56,252 nucleotides of DNA from an uncultured Clostridia bacterium. Its GTDB lineage: Bacteria > Bacillota > Clostridia > Oscillospirales > Ruminococcaceae. The number at the start of each line of letters is the position of its first letter. The first letter of the stretch is position 1. Shown here piece by piece: positions 8,801 through 17,319 of this stretch. The notes beneath the pieces were generated by a model. That model saw only the letters and a list, made by a program, of their open reading frames with translations, was not told where the DNA came from and searched no databases. The stretch is taken from positions 1 to 56,252 of the forward strand of contig CANQHA010000006.1 in assembly GCA_947623585.1 (NCBI GenBank), written 5' to 3'. Made by a program: the position numbers and the translations under genes.

Positions 8801-10508
8801 TGAGACTGTCTATCCTGAATATACGCTCGAATAACATATAGCGGTTGATTATATCTTCAAATTCCGAGTTTCCCGACAGGGCCGCGCCTGCGCGCTTTGC
8901 GGTGAAGTGCGGGCCGGCGTATCCGTCGGCTCTTATGCTGTCAAAATCAAAGGTGAATTCTATTGCCGAAGAATCGGGCGTAAAGGTATATTTAAGATTG
9001 CTGTCGTTTTCTTTCTCGGCGCTCAGAATTCGCATATCAAGCGCGTTATATTTGAAGCAGACGCCCGCAGCTTCGCCGCCGATGTCGGACAGATCGCCCG
9101 TCAGAAGCCGCGGCTCGCCATCCTTGACGGCATAGAAAGCGCCCATATTTGAGCCCTCGCCGATATAGCGAAGCTCGATTATCGGCAGCTCCATATCGAA
9201 CCCCATAAGATACGTCTCGCCGGCATAGATTTTATAGTGCGCCTGCGACGCTCCGACAAATTCAGCCGGCGCCGGGTATGCGGCGTTTATGGTCCTGCCG
9301 TCGGTGCTTATTCCGACTTTAAGGTCGATAGCGCGAACGGCGTTGCTTTCGCCCTCCTCACGATAGACCCCCTCGCCGAGAAGATACGCCGTGACGTCCC
9401 CCGCCTCGGCCTTTGCAAAAAGAATCTTCGGGGCGGTCTGCTCCCCAAACGACGATATATCGGCAGTTTCGTCAAAGTGAAGCTCGGGTATCTTCGCCTT
9501 TTGCAGGCTTATATATCCGTCGAACCTGTCGGGAAGCGCCGAGCTTTCGGTTTTTCCCATGGCGTTGGTCAAAAGGCATACCGCTAAGACGACCGCCGCC
9601 GCTACGGCCGCCAAAACCGCCCACAGCTTCGGCTTTTTCATATGAAGAACGCCCTTGATTCGGGATTTTATATTCGATTCTCCGAAGCCCAAAACGCCGT
9701 TCAGCGAAATTCCGTTCTGCTTCATCGAAACGTTCAGAAGCGCACCCGCATAGACCTTTTTATACTCAGGCGAAAAGTCTTTCAGCGCCTGCTCGTCGCA
9801 GGAAAGCTCCATGTCGGCGGTCATCAGCTTTATCGCAAGCCACACGAGCGGATTGAACCAGTGCAGCGCCAAAATCGGCACGGTCAGCAGCTTTATGAGG
9901 TAGTCCCGCCGTCTTATGTGCGTGCGCTCGTGCATGACTATGCACTCGGAATCCTGTTCTGAAAGCCCCGAGGGGAGAAATATCCTCGGGCGGAAGATTC
10001 CGAATACGAACGGCGAGGGAATGTTTTCGCAGACGTAATAGCCGCCGCTCTCGCGGGAATCCTTGACCCGAAGCCTTACCGAAATATAGCTTGCCGCCGC
10101 CCAGATAATTATTCCGACCGCGACGAGCGCCCAGATTATCCCCGCTATTTCTCCAATAGAAAGCGACTTGGGCACTTCCTTAACAACGTCCTCCATCGGG
10201 TCGCGATAGGTCGGCGGCATGGGAGTAACAACGGGGTTTTGAGGAAGCGTCGGCGCGACGTATGCCGTTGTCGGCGGGGCTATGTATTCCATGCGGTTTT
10301 CCGAGACCTCGGGCTTTAAAAAATTAAAGAAGCTGACGACCGACGAGACGGATATCGGGCACAAAAGCCTTATAGCCGGAATCGACCAAAGCGCATAGGA
10401 ATATACGCGGGGCAGCCTTTTGAACAGAAAGCGCATGATTATCACCGCGGCGATGATAACGCTTCCGCTTATGCTCATATTCAGCACCGAGACGAAAATC
10501 TTCTCCAT
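5889..10508 (-). CDS. Giant BlaR1/MecR1-like M56 membrane metalloprotease with unusual sensor region
   Basis: The N-terminal third is BlaR1/MecR1-like. Hydrophobic helices occur at about 8-30, 36-60 and 117-142, then the M56 zinc site HERTH (193-197) with the downstream MELSCDE segment (233-239), a Trp/Pro-rich hydrophobic stretch (about 206-230) and a last membrane helix (about 296-314). In this family the protease senses a signal outside and relieves a BlaI-type repressor. Family members are usually about 600 residues; this one has 1539. The extra 1,200 extracellular residues carry no penicillin-binding SxxK sensor that I can see. Instead there is a region near 600-660 resembling IseA-like domains, a TolB-like propeller segment (about 780-930, SPDGRKILYES) and further unknown domains. 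The ligand is unknown. It lies 4 bp after its blaI-like partner. Confidence 0.85.
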   Translation of the reverse strand: MEKIFVSVLNMSISGSVIIAAVIIMRFLFKRLPRVYSYALWSIPAIRLLCPISVSSVVSFFNFLKPEVSENRMEYIAPPTTAYVAPTLPQNPVVTPMPPTYRDPMEDVVKEVPKSLSIGEIAGIIWALVAVGIIIWAAASYISVRLRVKDSRESGGYYVCENIPSPFVFGIFRPRIFLPSGLSEQDSECIVMHERTHIRRRDYLIKLLTVPILALHWFNPLVWLAIKLMTADMELSCDEQALKDFSPEYKKVYAGALLNVSMKQNGISLNGVLGFGESNIKSRIKGVLHMKKPKLWAVLAAVAAAVVLAVCLLTNAMGKTESSALPDRFDGYISLQKAKIPELHFDETADISSFGEQTAPKILFAKAEAGDVTAYLLGEGVYREEGESNAVRAIDLKVGISTDGRTINAAYPAPAEFVGASQAHYKIYAGETYLMGFDMELPIIELRYIGEGSNMGAFYAVKDGEPRLLTGDLSDIGGEAAGVCFKYNALDMRILSAEKENDSNLKYTFTPDSSAIEFTFDFDSIRADGYAGPHFTAKRAGAALSGNSEFEDIINRYMLFERIFRIDSLSFGSINGPDDREIGPEDGVLINGDIYYPVNEEGFTEWRQLEDFMRGLFTDELAEANLSDGHYVERDGKTFSLMAGGGGWYASPDYIYGTEELDDGRLRLDFYREWDRNEVGEYYTVKLILENTPDGYRIAEVSQDSITDYDSYDWLAPVNRFVQKEFYFNPDFTGRHDAEDAGESIISEIAHNVTVTFRYTSDGEFIDAFTDGREESVDEIYALDENRLLVYDWDLIARDQIYLLNFETGTTEPVLPDTAFGFSFNDYYDITGKYERIEWVTTPRISPDGRKILYESNKYAENGEPVYRLGLWVYDIQSGTEERIARPEEADPDMVTASYNWTEDGRVLFSCFSTGGEYVLDYIYDPATKETAPLTTAESLKNVTRNFDGQVISVDIPVRWQSYTLEDYSLQHVGIQIYDGDIPAQREMYGGKLFIASAVSGFAQSYIESQEALGVSYDVSDYTTASGYKMKLCYRDGVLDYATFDDFKSMCIFFDLDEQDDMSVIFGIIDSVVFSAGGESSAQTISYDEAKDILSEALEEYAQYTDFGSIELSSDGGTAAREIKIGKSDGIFTEYAYCFTARYQSRDRLPRFYAVTADLSSICVYDPEDEADEAFYDYLSSAESYEYVPDYVRFTDFYAKAQAYNNFLTDRITSYYSILMRGGHIEDDESGWSIGGDIGVQNVHFMLPTEWEYGGGSTADLNGSKVFEISTPFLESEYSPDMFRVFPEGTRYPQTFNANEGESSDITVYEETEHGWTVDEPYLFSARSRSDGYYGSFDHYDYVVRAGEYCVYVSFTAGDGFDPESSEGKQLCMDILRSIAVEPYDVPDLTEENMNSLIGDDLELLKILYTDYLPIDRSDTVTRGGVTYYRVTGEYSGFEDVRAHMEAVYTDHFIGEVMGEVYGRLAVTDVDGRTYRSEGIRLDIPNSARFTPDSNDIEGRMAVQGAIENGARYMFELTLDGWRIDNRWNDPWIETMLGQ

Positions 10509-10512
10509 TTTC

Positions 10513-10869
10513 TTATTCCTCCTCGGTGAACCTGTCGATAAGCCCCTTGAGCTCTTCCGCCTCTTTTTGGGTCAGCTTCTCTTTTTTGAGAAACGCCGCC
10601 AAAAACATCGGAAGCGAACCGCTGTAACCGTTTGCGATAAGCTCGTCGGAGCGGCTGCTTAAAACGTCGTCTTTGGTGCAAAGCGGAGTTACCACCGAAT
10701 TGAGATTCTCGACCGTCCCTTTGAGCGTCAGCTTTTTTAAAACGGTGTAGACCGTCGATTTTTTCCAGCCGAGGTCTGAAAAAGCCCTCGCCGCAAGCTC
10801 GCCCGACTTTATCGGAGCGCTCTGCCAGATTATCTCCATAAGCCTCATTTCGGAATTCGTGATGTTCAT
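10513..10869 (-). CDS. BlaI/MecI-family transcriptional repressor
   Basis: A 118-residue winged-helix repressor, the normal size for BlaI/MecI. It starts MNITNSEMRLMEIIW, contains the recognition-helix region GWKKSTVYTVLKKL (about 35-48) and ends in a helical dimerisation region. The ATG at 10869 has AGAGG upstream; a longer in-frame version would begin inside the operator and is rejected. It precedes the M56 protease gene by 4 bp, the standard partner arrangement, in which proteolysis of the repressor derepresses the operon. Two GTCTAT/ATAGAC dyads over its own promoter indicate autoregulation. Confidence 0.92.
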   Translation of the reverse strand: MNITNSEMRLMEIIWQSAPIKSGELAARAFSDLGWKKSTVYTVLKKLTLKGTVENLNSVVTPLCTKDDVLSSRSDELIANGYSGSLPMFLAAFLKKEKLTQKEAEELKGLIDRFTEEE

Positions 10870-10890
10870 TGTATAACCTCTTTTCTTTTT

Positions 10891-10952
10891 TGGTCTATAC
10901 TTATAGACCACTCTTGTGAGTTTAGTCTATCACAATAGACCGGCTTTGTCAA
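10891..10952 (-). promoter_or_regulatory. blaI-like promoter with two operator dyads
   Basis: On the minus strand, -35 TTGACA (10947-10952), a 17-nt spacer and -10 TAGACT (10924-10929), extended by TGA. Dyad 1, GTCTAT-CACA-ATAGAC (10925-10940), covers the -10 and spacer. Dyad 2, TGGTCTATA-CT-TATAGACCA (10891-10910), lies downstream of the start point. The shared half-site GTCTAT suggests both bind the repressor encoded next door. Confidence 0.85.
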
Positions 10953-10989
10953 CACCTAAATTAAAAAAATTAAAAAAATCTTTTTCCTC

Positions 10990-11018
10990 TTGTAAAACAT
11001 TTAAAAATATGTTAAGAT
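10990..11018 (+). promoter_or_regulatory. Promoter of the xylan-use operon
   Basis: -35 TTGTAA (10990-10995), a 17-nt spacer and -10 TAAGAT (11013-11018), with an extended TGT before the -10. It lies 35 bp ahead of the xynC-like start and 38 bp from the divergent blaI-like promoter. Confidence 0.7.
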
Positions 11019-11052
11019 TAAAATGTATTTACTTGGAAAGGAAGGTCATGAC

Positions 11053-12402
11053 ATGACACCGATATCAAAAAGGCTTTTGTCGGCGGTCTTGGCGGCAACG
11101 ATGCTGTTTTCGCTCGCGGGCTGCGCTTCAAAAGAAGAAGCCGCGCCCGAGGAAATGCCGGTCATCAGAGACGACGAGCGGTTTGTACCAGATCTTTTGG
11201 GGGCCGAGGCCTCGCCCGACGTTTTTGTGAGCGGCGGGACCGAATATCAGACCATTCGGGGCTTCGGCGGAATAAACTATCCCGGCTGGATCGAGGACCT
11301 GAGCGAGGAGCAGCGCGAAACGGCTTTCGGAAACGGCGTCGATCAGCTCGGATTCACGATTTTGCGAATACACATCGACCCCGACCGAAACAACTGGCAG
11401 CGCGAGCTTGAGACCGCAAAGGCTGCTCAGGAGCAGGGCGCGATAATCTTCGCCTCGCCTTGGAACCCGCCCGCGGATATGTGCGAAAAATTCACTCACG
11501 GAAACAATTCCTCGGCGCAGCGCCTAAGGCATGACAAATATGCCGAATACGCCGCGCACCTTAACGATTTCGTCAGCTTCATGCGCGAAAACGGCGTCGA
11601 GCTTTATGCGGTATCCATTCAGAACGAGCCGGATTACGCCGACGAGTGGACATGGTGGTCTACCGAGGAGATACTGGACTTTATCAAAAACTATGCCGAC
11701 GACATCGACTGCCGCCTGATGACGCCCGAATCCTTCCAATATCGCAAGGATTACTATAACGCGATACTAAACGACGAGGAAGCGCTCTCGAAGATTGATA
11801 TTTTCGCGACGCACTTTTACGGCACTCAGCGGGCGGATATGAGCTATCCCCTGTTTGAGGAAAAGGGCGAGGGCAAGGAGCTTTGGATGACCGAGGTTTA
11901 CGTCCCGAACAGCTCGAGCGACGCCGACACATATCCCGAGGCGGTAGAGGTCGCGGTGAACATTCACGACGCTTTGACCGCGGGAAATATGCAGGCATAC
12001 GTCTGGTGGTATATCCGCAGGTCTTACGGCCCGATGAAGGAGGACGGCACGATCTCAAAGCGCGGCTGCATGATGGCGCAGTATTCAAAATTCGTCCGCC
12101 CCGGCTATGTGAGGATAAGCGCGACGGAAAACCCGACAAAGGGCGTCAGCGTTTCTGCCTTTAAGGGCGACGGCAAAACCGTTATCGTCGCGGTGAACCA
12201 TACTTTAAAGACCGTCGCGCAGGGCTTTCTGCTGAGCGGCTGCGGAGATATCGGCTATATCGAGGCATATACCACCAACGTTTCGGAGAATCTCGCCCGA
12301 ACGGGCAACATCGCCTTTGAGAACGGCTCGTTCAGCTATGTTCTCAAGCCCGAAAGCGTCACGACCTTTGTTATAAGCGGGGCAGAACCCGAAGCGGAAT
12401 GA
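11053..12402 (+). CDS. xynC: GH30 subfamily 8 glucuronoxylanase lipoprotein
   Basis: A secreted endo-xylanase that should cut xylan next to (methyl)glucuronate branches. Residues 1-24 form a lipoprotein signal peptide with lipobox LAGC (Cys24). The start ATG at 11053 is preferred over 11023 because of the GGAAGG site. The (beta/alpha)8 catalytic domain has the acid/base in SIQNEPDY (Glu192) and the nucleophile in LWMTEVY (Glu281). The segment WWYIRRSYGPM (318-328) matches the subfamily region that holds the glucuronate-binding Arg. The beta side-domain ends in SVTTFVI. At 449 residues it is close to XynC-type enzymes plus the lipoprotein tail. It is first of a three-gene operon with a GH43 and an esterase. 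Confidence 0.93.
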   Translation: MTPISKRLLSAVLAATMLFSLAGCASKEEAAPEEMPVIRDDERFVPDLLGAEASPDVFVSGGTEYQTIRGFGGINYPGWIEDLSEEQRETAFGNGVDQLGFTILRIHIDPDRNNWQRELETAKAAQEQGAIIFASPWNPPADMCEKFTHGNNSSAQRLRHDKYAEYAAHLNDFVSFMRENGVELYAVSIQNEPDYADEWTWWSTEEILDFIKNYADDIDCRLMTPESFQYRKDYYNAILNDEEALSKIDIFATHFYGTQRADMSYPLFEEKGEGKELWMTEVYVPNSSSDADTYPEAVEVAVNIHDALTAGNMQAYVWWYIRRSYGPMKEDGTISKRGCMMAQYSKFVRPGYVRISATENPTKGVSVSAFKGDGKTVIVAVNHTLKTVAQGFLLSGCGDIGYIEAYTTNVSENLARTGNIAFENGSFSYVLKPESVTTFVISGAEPEAE

Positions 12403-12421
12403 TCTTTAAGGAGGAACAGAT

Positions 12422-13825
12422 ATGAAAAAACAGGCTTTTAACCCCTATCTCCCCTCATGGGAATATATCCCCGACGGAGAACCCTATGTCTTTGACGGCA
12501 GAGTTTACGTTTACGGCTCGCACGACCTTTTCAACGGCTGGGTGTTCTGCCTCGGAGACTATGTTTGCTGGTCGGCGCCGATAGACGATCTTTCGGACTG
12601 GCGCTATGAGGGCGTTATCTATCCGAAGACCTCGGATCCCCTCAACCCCGACGGCAGAATGTGCCTTTACGCCCCCGACGTCACAAAGGGCCCCGACGGA
12701 AGATACTACCTTTACTACGTCCTCGATAAGGTCTCGGTGGTGTCGGTCGCGGTTTGCGATAAGCCCGCCGGAAAATACGAATTCTACGGCTACGTTCACT
12801 ATCCCGACGGCACCCGCCTCGGCGAAAAGCCCGGCGACGAACCTCAGTTCGACCCCGGAGTTATAACCGAGGGGAACGTGACCTATCTTTACACCGGCTT
12901 CTGCGGAAGAGGAGACCGCTCGCGCACCGGGGCTCAGGCGACAGTGCTTGCCGAGGATATGCTCACCGTTCTTGAAGCGCCGGTCATCATCGCGCCCGGC
13001 TGTATGTACGGCAAGGGCACCGGCTTTGAGGGTCACGAGTTCTTTGAAGCTCCCTCGATAAGAAAGATCGGCGATACATATTACTTCGTTTATTCCTCCG
13101 CCGTCATGCACGAGCTCTGCTATGCGACGTCAAAAAAGCCCCGCGAGGGCTTTGAATACGGCGGGGTCATCGTCTCAAACTGCGACATAGGCATAGGCAC
13201 CTATAAGCCCGCCGATAAGCCCGCCGCATACGGCGCGAACAACCACGGAAGCATCGTTGAGATAAACGGCGAGTGGTATATATTCTATCACCGCCACACC
13301 AACGGCACATGGTATTCGCGTCAGGGCTGCGCCGAAAAGATAAAGGTTTTGCCGAACGGAAAGATCCCGCAGGTCGAGATCACCTCGTGCGGATTAAACG
13401 GCGGTCCGCTAAAGGGCGAGGGCGAATATCCCGCATATCTTGCCTGCAACCTGATGAGTTCGGTCGGAAGTATGTATACCGGCGACGGAAGGATTCCGAA
13501 GATAGTTCAGGACGGCGGCGACGGCGACGAAAACGAGGGCTATCTTGCCAACATCTTTGACTCCGTCACCGCAGGCTTCAAATACTTCGACTGCAAAAAC
13601 GTCAAAAGGGTCGCGGTAACGGTCAGGGGCTATATGCACGGCGAATTTGAGGTGAAAACCTCTTGGGACGGCGAGCCGCTCGGAAAGATCGCCGTCGAGG
13701 GCGTCAATATCTGGCAGACCTTCAGCTCGCCGATAGAGATTCCCGACGGAGTGAACGCTGTTTATCTTACCTATCGCGGAGGCGGAAACCCGCATCTCAA
13801 ATCGTTCACGCTTATAAAGGGTTAA
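12422..13825 (+). CDS. Glycoside hydrolase family 43 protein
   Basis: A 467-residue five-bladed propeller hydrolase of the GH43 type, which usually removes arabinose or xylose from xylan fragments. The likely catalytic set is Asp18 in YIPDGEP, Asp144 in FDPGV and Glu209 in FFEAPSI. The region after about residue 345 looks like a beta-sandwich accessory domain. There is no signal peptide, so it should act on imported oligosaccharides. An AAGGAGG site precedes ATG at 12422, 19 bp after the xylanase. The exact substrate and subfamily cannot be set from sequence alone. Confidence 0.88.
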   Translation: MKKQAFNPYLPSWEYIPDGEPYVFDGRVYVYGSHDLFNGWVFCLGDYVCWSAPIDDLSDWRYEGVIYPKTSDPLNPDGRMCLYAPDVTKGPDGRYYLYYVLDKVSVVSVAVCDKPAGKYEFYGYVHYPDGTRLGEKPGDEPQFDPGVITEGNVTYLYTGFCGRGDRSRTGAQATVLAEDMLTVLEAPVIIAPGCMYGKGTGFEGHEFFEAPSIRKIGDTYYFVYSSAVMHELCYATSKKPREGFEYGGVIVSNCDIGIGTYKPADKPAAYGANNHGSIVEINGEWYIFYHRHTNGTWYSRQGCAEKIKVLPNGKIPQVEITSCGLNGGPLKGEGEYPAYLACNLMSSVGSMYTGDGRIPKIVQDGGDGDENEGYLANIFDSVTAGFKYFDCKNVKRVAVTVRGYMHGEFEVKTSWDGEPLGKIAVEGVNIWQTFSSPIEIPDGVNAVYLTYRGGGNPHLKSFTLIKG

Positions 13826-13863
13826 TTATTTTAACATAAGCATTTATAAAAAGGAGGAACATT

Positions 13864-15375
13864 ATGTTAAGAATCGCAAAAACCGAAAACGGCTTGGTCC
13901 GAGGCATAGAGGCCGCAGACCCGCGTATCACCGCTTTTAAGGGAATACCCTTCGCCGCGCCGCCGGTCGGCGAAAACAGGTGGAGAAAGCCTCTGCCCGC
14001 CAAAAACTGGGAGGGCGTTCGCGAATGCTTCCGTTTTGCGCCCATCTCGGTTCAGGACACTCCCGGCCTCGGAACAGATATCTATTGCCGCGAATGGCAC
14101 GTCGATCCCGAGATAGAAATGGGCGAGGACTGCCTTTATCTCAACGTTTGGACGCCCGCAAAAAGCGCCGACGAAAAGCTGCCGGTATACGTCTGGTTCT
14201 TCGGCGGCGGTCTTCAGTGGGGATATCCCGCAGAGATGGAATTTGACGGCGAGAGAATTGCCCGCCGCGGAATAGTCGTTGTCTCGGTAAACTATCGCCT
14301 CAACGTCTTCGGATTTTTGGCTCACCCCGAGCTGACGCGCGATCAGCCCGACGCGCCGACCAACTTCGGAAGCCTCGACCAGCAGGCGGGACTTAAATGG
14401 GTCAAAAGAAACATCGCCGCTTTCGGAGGAGACCCCGACTGCGTTACCATTTCGGGTCAGTCGGCGGGCGGCGGAAGCGTTATGAGCCAGCTTGCCTGCG
14501 AGGAGAACAAAGGGCTGTTCAACCGCGCCATAATCATGAGCGGAATGATAAAAAACCCCTATATGCCCGGCGGCATCGGCACTCCGAACAGCCTTGAAAA
14601 CGCCGAAAAGCAGGGCGAGGAATTCGTTCGCTTCATGGGCTGCTCGGGCATTGAGGAAGCCCGAAAGCTCGACGCGAAAACCGTTCTGAGAAAGTATAAC
14701 GAGTTCGTCTCGAACCATCCGAGAATGTTCACCGTTCAGGACAACGTTTTCAGCAAGGGCGAGCCTTACAGAATGATACTTGAGGGCAGATGCGTTGACG
14801 CTCCCATCATGGCGGGAAACACCGCCGACGAATTCCCGAGCTTTATCAAGGCCGACAGCCCCGAGGAATACTCCGAAAAGGTCAGAGAAATATTCGGCGA
14901 AAGCGCGGAGGAATTTCTCGCTCAGCCCGAAGCGGAGTTCAAGGCCGACGGCTTCTCAGCGAAAACCGCGGGTATCGAGCAGACCGCAAAAGCCCTCTTT
15001 GCCGCGAAAAAACGCGCCGGCTGCAAAAATCCCAACTTCTACTATCGCTTCGAGCCGGATATTCCCGGCTGGGATAACCCCGGAACTTTCCACTCGGTTG
15101 ACCTCTGGTTCTTCTTCGAGACGCTCGCGAAGTGCTGGAGACCCTTCGTCGGCCGCCACTATGACCTCGCAAGGCAGATGACCAACTATCTTTGCAACTT
15201 CGTCAAAAACGGCGACCCGAACGGAAACGACTCGGACGGCAATCCCCTGCCCGAGTGGAAGCCTTTCTGCGACGAAACGCCCGTCGAGATGCGCTTTACC
15301 GGCGACGGCGCTAAACCCGAGGTTGAAAAGAGATCCCGCTTCAACGAAATTTTGCGCGAAAAAATCCTCAAATAA
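13864..15375 (+). CDS. Type-B carboxylesterase
   Basis: An alpha/beta-hydrolase of 503 residues, the usual size of bacterial type-B carboxylesterases. It has the oxyanion segment WFFGGG (111-116), the nucleophile elbow ISGQSAGG with Ser200, SVNYRLNVFGF (141-151) and a C-terminal catalytic His in TFHSVDLWF. No signal peptide is present. An AAGGAGG site precedes the ATG. It is the third gene after the GH30 and GH43 genes, 38 bp on, and is followed at once by a terminator. The context suggests removal of acetyl or hydroxycinnamoyl esters from imported xylo-oligosaccharides; that is inference. Confidence 0.9.
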   Translation: MLRIAKTENGLVRGIEAADPRITAFKGIPFAAPPVGENRWRKPLPAKNWEGVRECFRFAPISVQDTPGLGTDIYCREWHVDPEIEMGEDCLYLNVWTPAKSADEKLPVYVWFFGGGLQWGYPAEMEFDGERIARRGIVVVSVNYRLNVFGFLAHPELTRDQPDAPTNFGSLDQQAGLKWVKRNIAAFGGDPDCVTISGQSAGGGSVMSQLACEENKGLFNRAIIMSGMIKNPYMPGGIGTPNSLENAEKQGEEFVRFMGCSGIEEARKLDAKTVLRKYNEFVSNHPRMFTVQDNVFSKGEPYRMILEGRCVDAPIMAGNTADEFPSFIKADSPEEYSEKVREIFGESAEEFLAQPEAEFKADGFSAKTAGIEQTAKALFAAKKRAGCKNPNFYYRFEPDIPGWDNPGTFHSVDLWFFFETLAKCWRPFVGRHYDLARQMTNYLCNFVKNGDPNGNDSDGNPLPEWKPFCDETPVEMRFTGDGAKPEVEKRSRFNEILREKILK

Positions 15376-15380
15376 AAACC

Positions 15381-15413
15381 AAAATCCCACTCCTTTTCGG
15401 GGGTGGGATTTTC
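15381..15413 (+). terminator. Terminator of the xylan-use operon
   Basis: AAAATCCCAC-TCC pairs with GGG-GTGGGATTTT (one T-G wobble) around TTTTCG, 5 bp after the esterase stop. It ends in T residues in both directions. Confidence 0.8.
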
Positions 15414-15583
15414 ACTCTCAAGTCCATAGATTTCAAGCCGCGGCTTCTGCCGCAACTAAATAATATCATGCGCATATTGAAAATTGGTGTCCGAAAAAAA
15501 GACTTTTTTAAAAATTTTTTTGCCCGAAGCGCAATTTTTTGCAGCTCTTGCGCGTATTAGAGGTAAAGGAGTGTTTATTATAT

Positions 15584-17287
15584 ATGAAAAGGATTTTCGC
15601 GATCTTTTTTGCGGGGCTGATGCTCTGCTCCTGCGGTTCTAAGGGGGTCGAAAGCCTCGTTACCGCAGACCTCAACGCGGGCGTGGCGCCGAAAACCGGG
15701 GCGATCTCGCCCGCGCCCGGCCCCGAAGAGGGCGCCGACGCAGCGCTTGCCGACCGCCGCCCGATGATAATTTGGGGCGGAAGGACCTATCTGACGTCGG
15801 GAAGCGGCGCCGAAAGCCTGCCCGAGGGGTTTTCTCTTGCGGGCGAAGTAAGCTCGGAGGTTGACCAATCCGAGCTTGCCTCAAAAGACGGCGAGGCGAA
15901 TTTCAGCGGCTCGCTCGGCGCGGAGATTTACGCAAGCCCCGACGACGCGCTGACCCTCTGGGTGAAGCTGTCAAGCGGAAAATACTCTGAATTTCGCGCA
16001 AGGCCGCTTTATCTTCTCACGCCGCTCGATGAGACATACGTCGCGGCCGACGGCTATGAATTCACCGCGAAAAGCGGCTCTTTTACGGGCCTCGACGCGA
16101 CGTTCAGCTTCAAAAATAACCTCGGCGAGACCGCGATCATCCCCTATGACTGCGAGCTGCACCTCATCGACGGCGACGGCGAATACTTAATATCGCCGCT
16201 AAACGACGATATCGCCGACGGCGAATACACCGTCGCCCCGGGCGAAGAGGCCGAAATTCATCTCGAGTGGTCGCACAAATATGGCGAGCTCTATGACGGC
16301 ACCTATCGCGTTGTGATGAGCGATCTTCTCGGCAACAAATTCAGCGAGATAATCACAGTCGGCGGCGGGGAATTTGACCCTGCAAACGCAGAGGTCATCA
16401 CCGGAAAAGCCCCCGAGGACGGCGAGGTCAAGGATCCATCCGAAAGCTCCGTGCTCGGACAAAACGAAAACCAAAAGCAGGAAAAGGGCGGCGTCGGACC
16501 GGTCTCGGCCGTTCAGCAGCTTGATCAGCAAACCGACTATACCGTTGAGATATCGGACGCACATTCTTGGGGCGCGAGCGTTGTTTATAAAAACAACACC
16601 CAAAGGGACGTTCTTTATAAAGACGACAAGCCGCTTCAGCGCAAAATCGACGGCGTTTGGCACGACGTTCTTATCGACCCCGACTTAACGTTCCCCTGCC
16701 CCTCGATGTGGCTTGAAGCGGGCGATACTCTCGACTTTGTAAAGAGCTGGAATGGGCTTTACGGCCGCCTCGAAAACGGCGAGTACCGCTATGTCGTCGA
16801 GTTCTATTTTGAACGAAGCGACGAAAGGGTCTTTGTGGGCGCCGAGTTTGCCGTCGGCGATTTCGGCGAGCCTATCCCTCCGGGAACTCTCAAAACAAAA
16901 AGCAACGTTCCGCGCTCTTTCGGCATCGAAATGTCGGTCGAGCAGAAAAGCGTTACGCCGACTTCTTTAAGATTTACCGTCACAAACAACAGCACCTCGT
17001 CCGCCGAGTTCGGCGCTAACTTCTCGATTTGCCGAAAGGTCGGCGAAGAGTGGTACACGCTTTTGGAGATAAACGACAACGTTTCGATGACCCTTGAGCT
17101 CTACGCCCTGCCGATCGGCTCGTCGGACAGCTTTGAGGTGAGCTGGGAGAACCTCTACGGCAGCCTGCCCGCGGGCGAATATGCCCTTGTGAAGAATTTC
17201 AGCGCGTCGAGCGGTATGTTTGAAAACGAAAGCGGCGGAGGCTCGACGCTTGCCGTCGCGATGGCGGAGTTCGAGGTAGTGGAGTGA
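15584..17287 (+). CDS. Lipoprotein with three Ig-like repeats
   Basis: The start MKRIFAIFFAG at 15584 (AAGGAG upstream, a rather long 12-nt spacing) opens a lipoprotein signal ending LMLCSC. The 567-residue product holds three related beta-sandwich units, about 165-270, 330-440 and 455-560. Each has the order of polar strand, NN-x-(S/T/R) turn, a W-x-x-L-Y-G-x-L segment and GEY. They resemble bacterial Ig-like domains of the Big_14 type. Low-complexity linkers rich in Gly, Glu and Pro separate them. A surface binding or sensing role is plausible; no enzyme motif is visible. It follows the xylan operon terminator; no clear promoter was found in the 170-bp gap. Confidence 0.8.
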   Translation: MKRIFAIFFAGLMLCSCGSKGVESLVTADLNAGVAPKTGAISPAPGPEEGADAALADRRPMIIWGGRTYLTSGSGAESLPEGFSLAGEVSSEVDQSELASKDGEANFSGSLGAEIYASPDDALTLWVKLSSGKYSEFRARPLYLLTPLDETYVAADGYEFTAKSGSFTGLDATFSFKNNLGETAIIPYDCELHLIDGDGEYLISPLNDDIADGEYTVAPGEEAEIHLEWSHKYGELYDGTYRVVMSDLLGNKFSEIITVGGGEFDPANAEVITGKAPEDGEVKDPSESSVLGQNENQKQEKGGVGPVSAVQQLDQQTDYTVEISDAHSWGASVVYKNNTQRDVLYKDDKPLQRKIDGVWHDVLIDPDLTFPCPSMWLEAGDTLDFVKSWNGLYGRLENGEYRYVVEFYFERSDERVFVGAEFAVGDFGEPIPPGTLKTKSNVPRSFGIEMSVEQKSVTPTSLRFTVTNNSTSSAEFGANFSICRKVGEEWYTLLEINDNVSMTLELYALPIGSSDSFEVSWENLYGSLPAGEYALVKNFSASSGMFENESGGGSTLAVAMAEFEVVE

Positions 17288-17319
17288 AAAGATATGCTTT
17301 TTGCGAGGTAACTTTTGCG

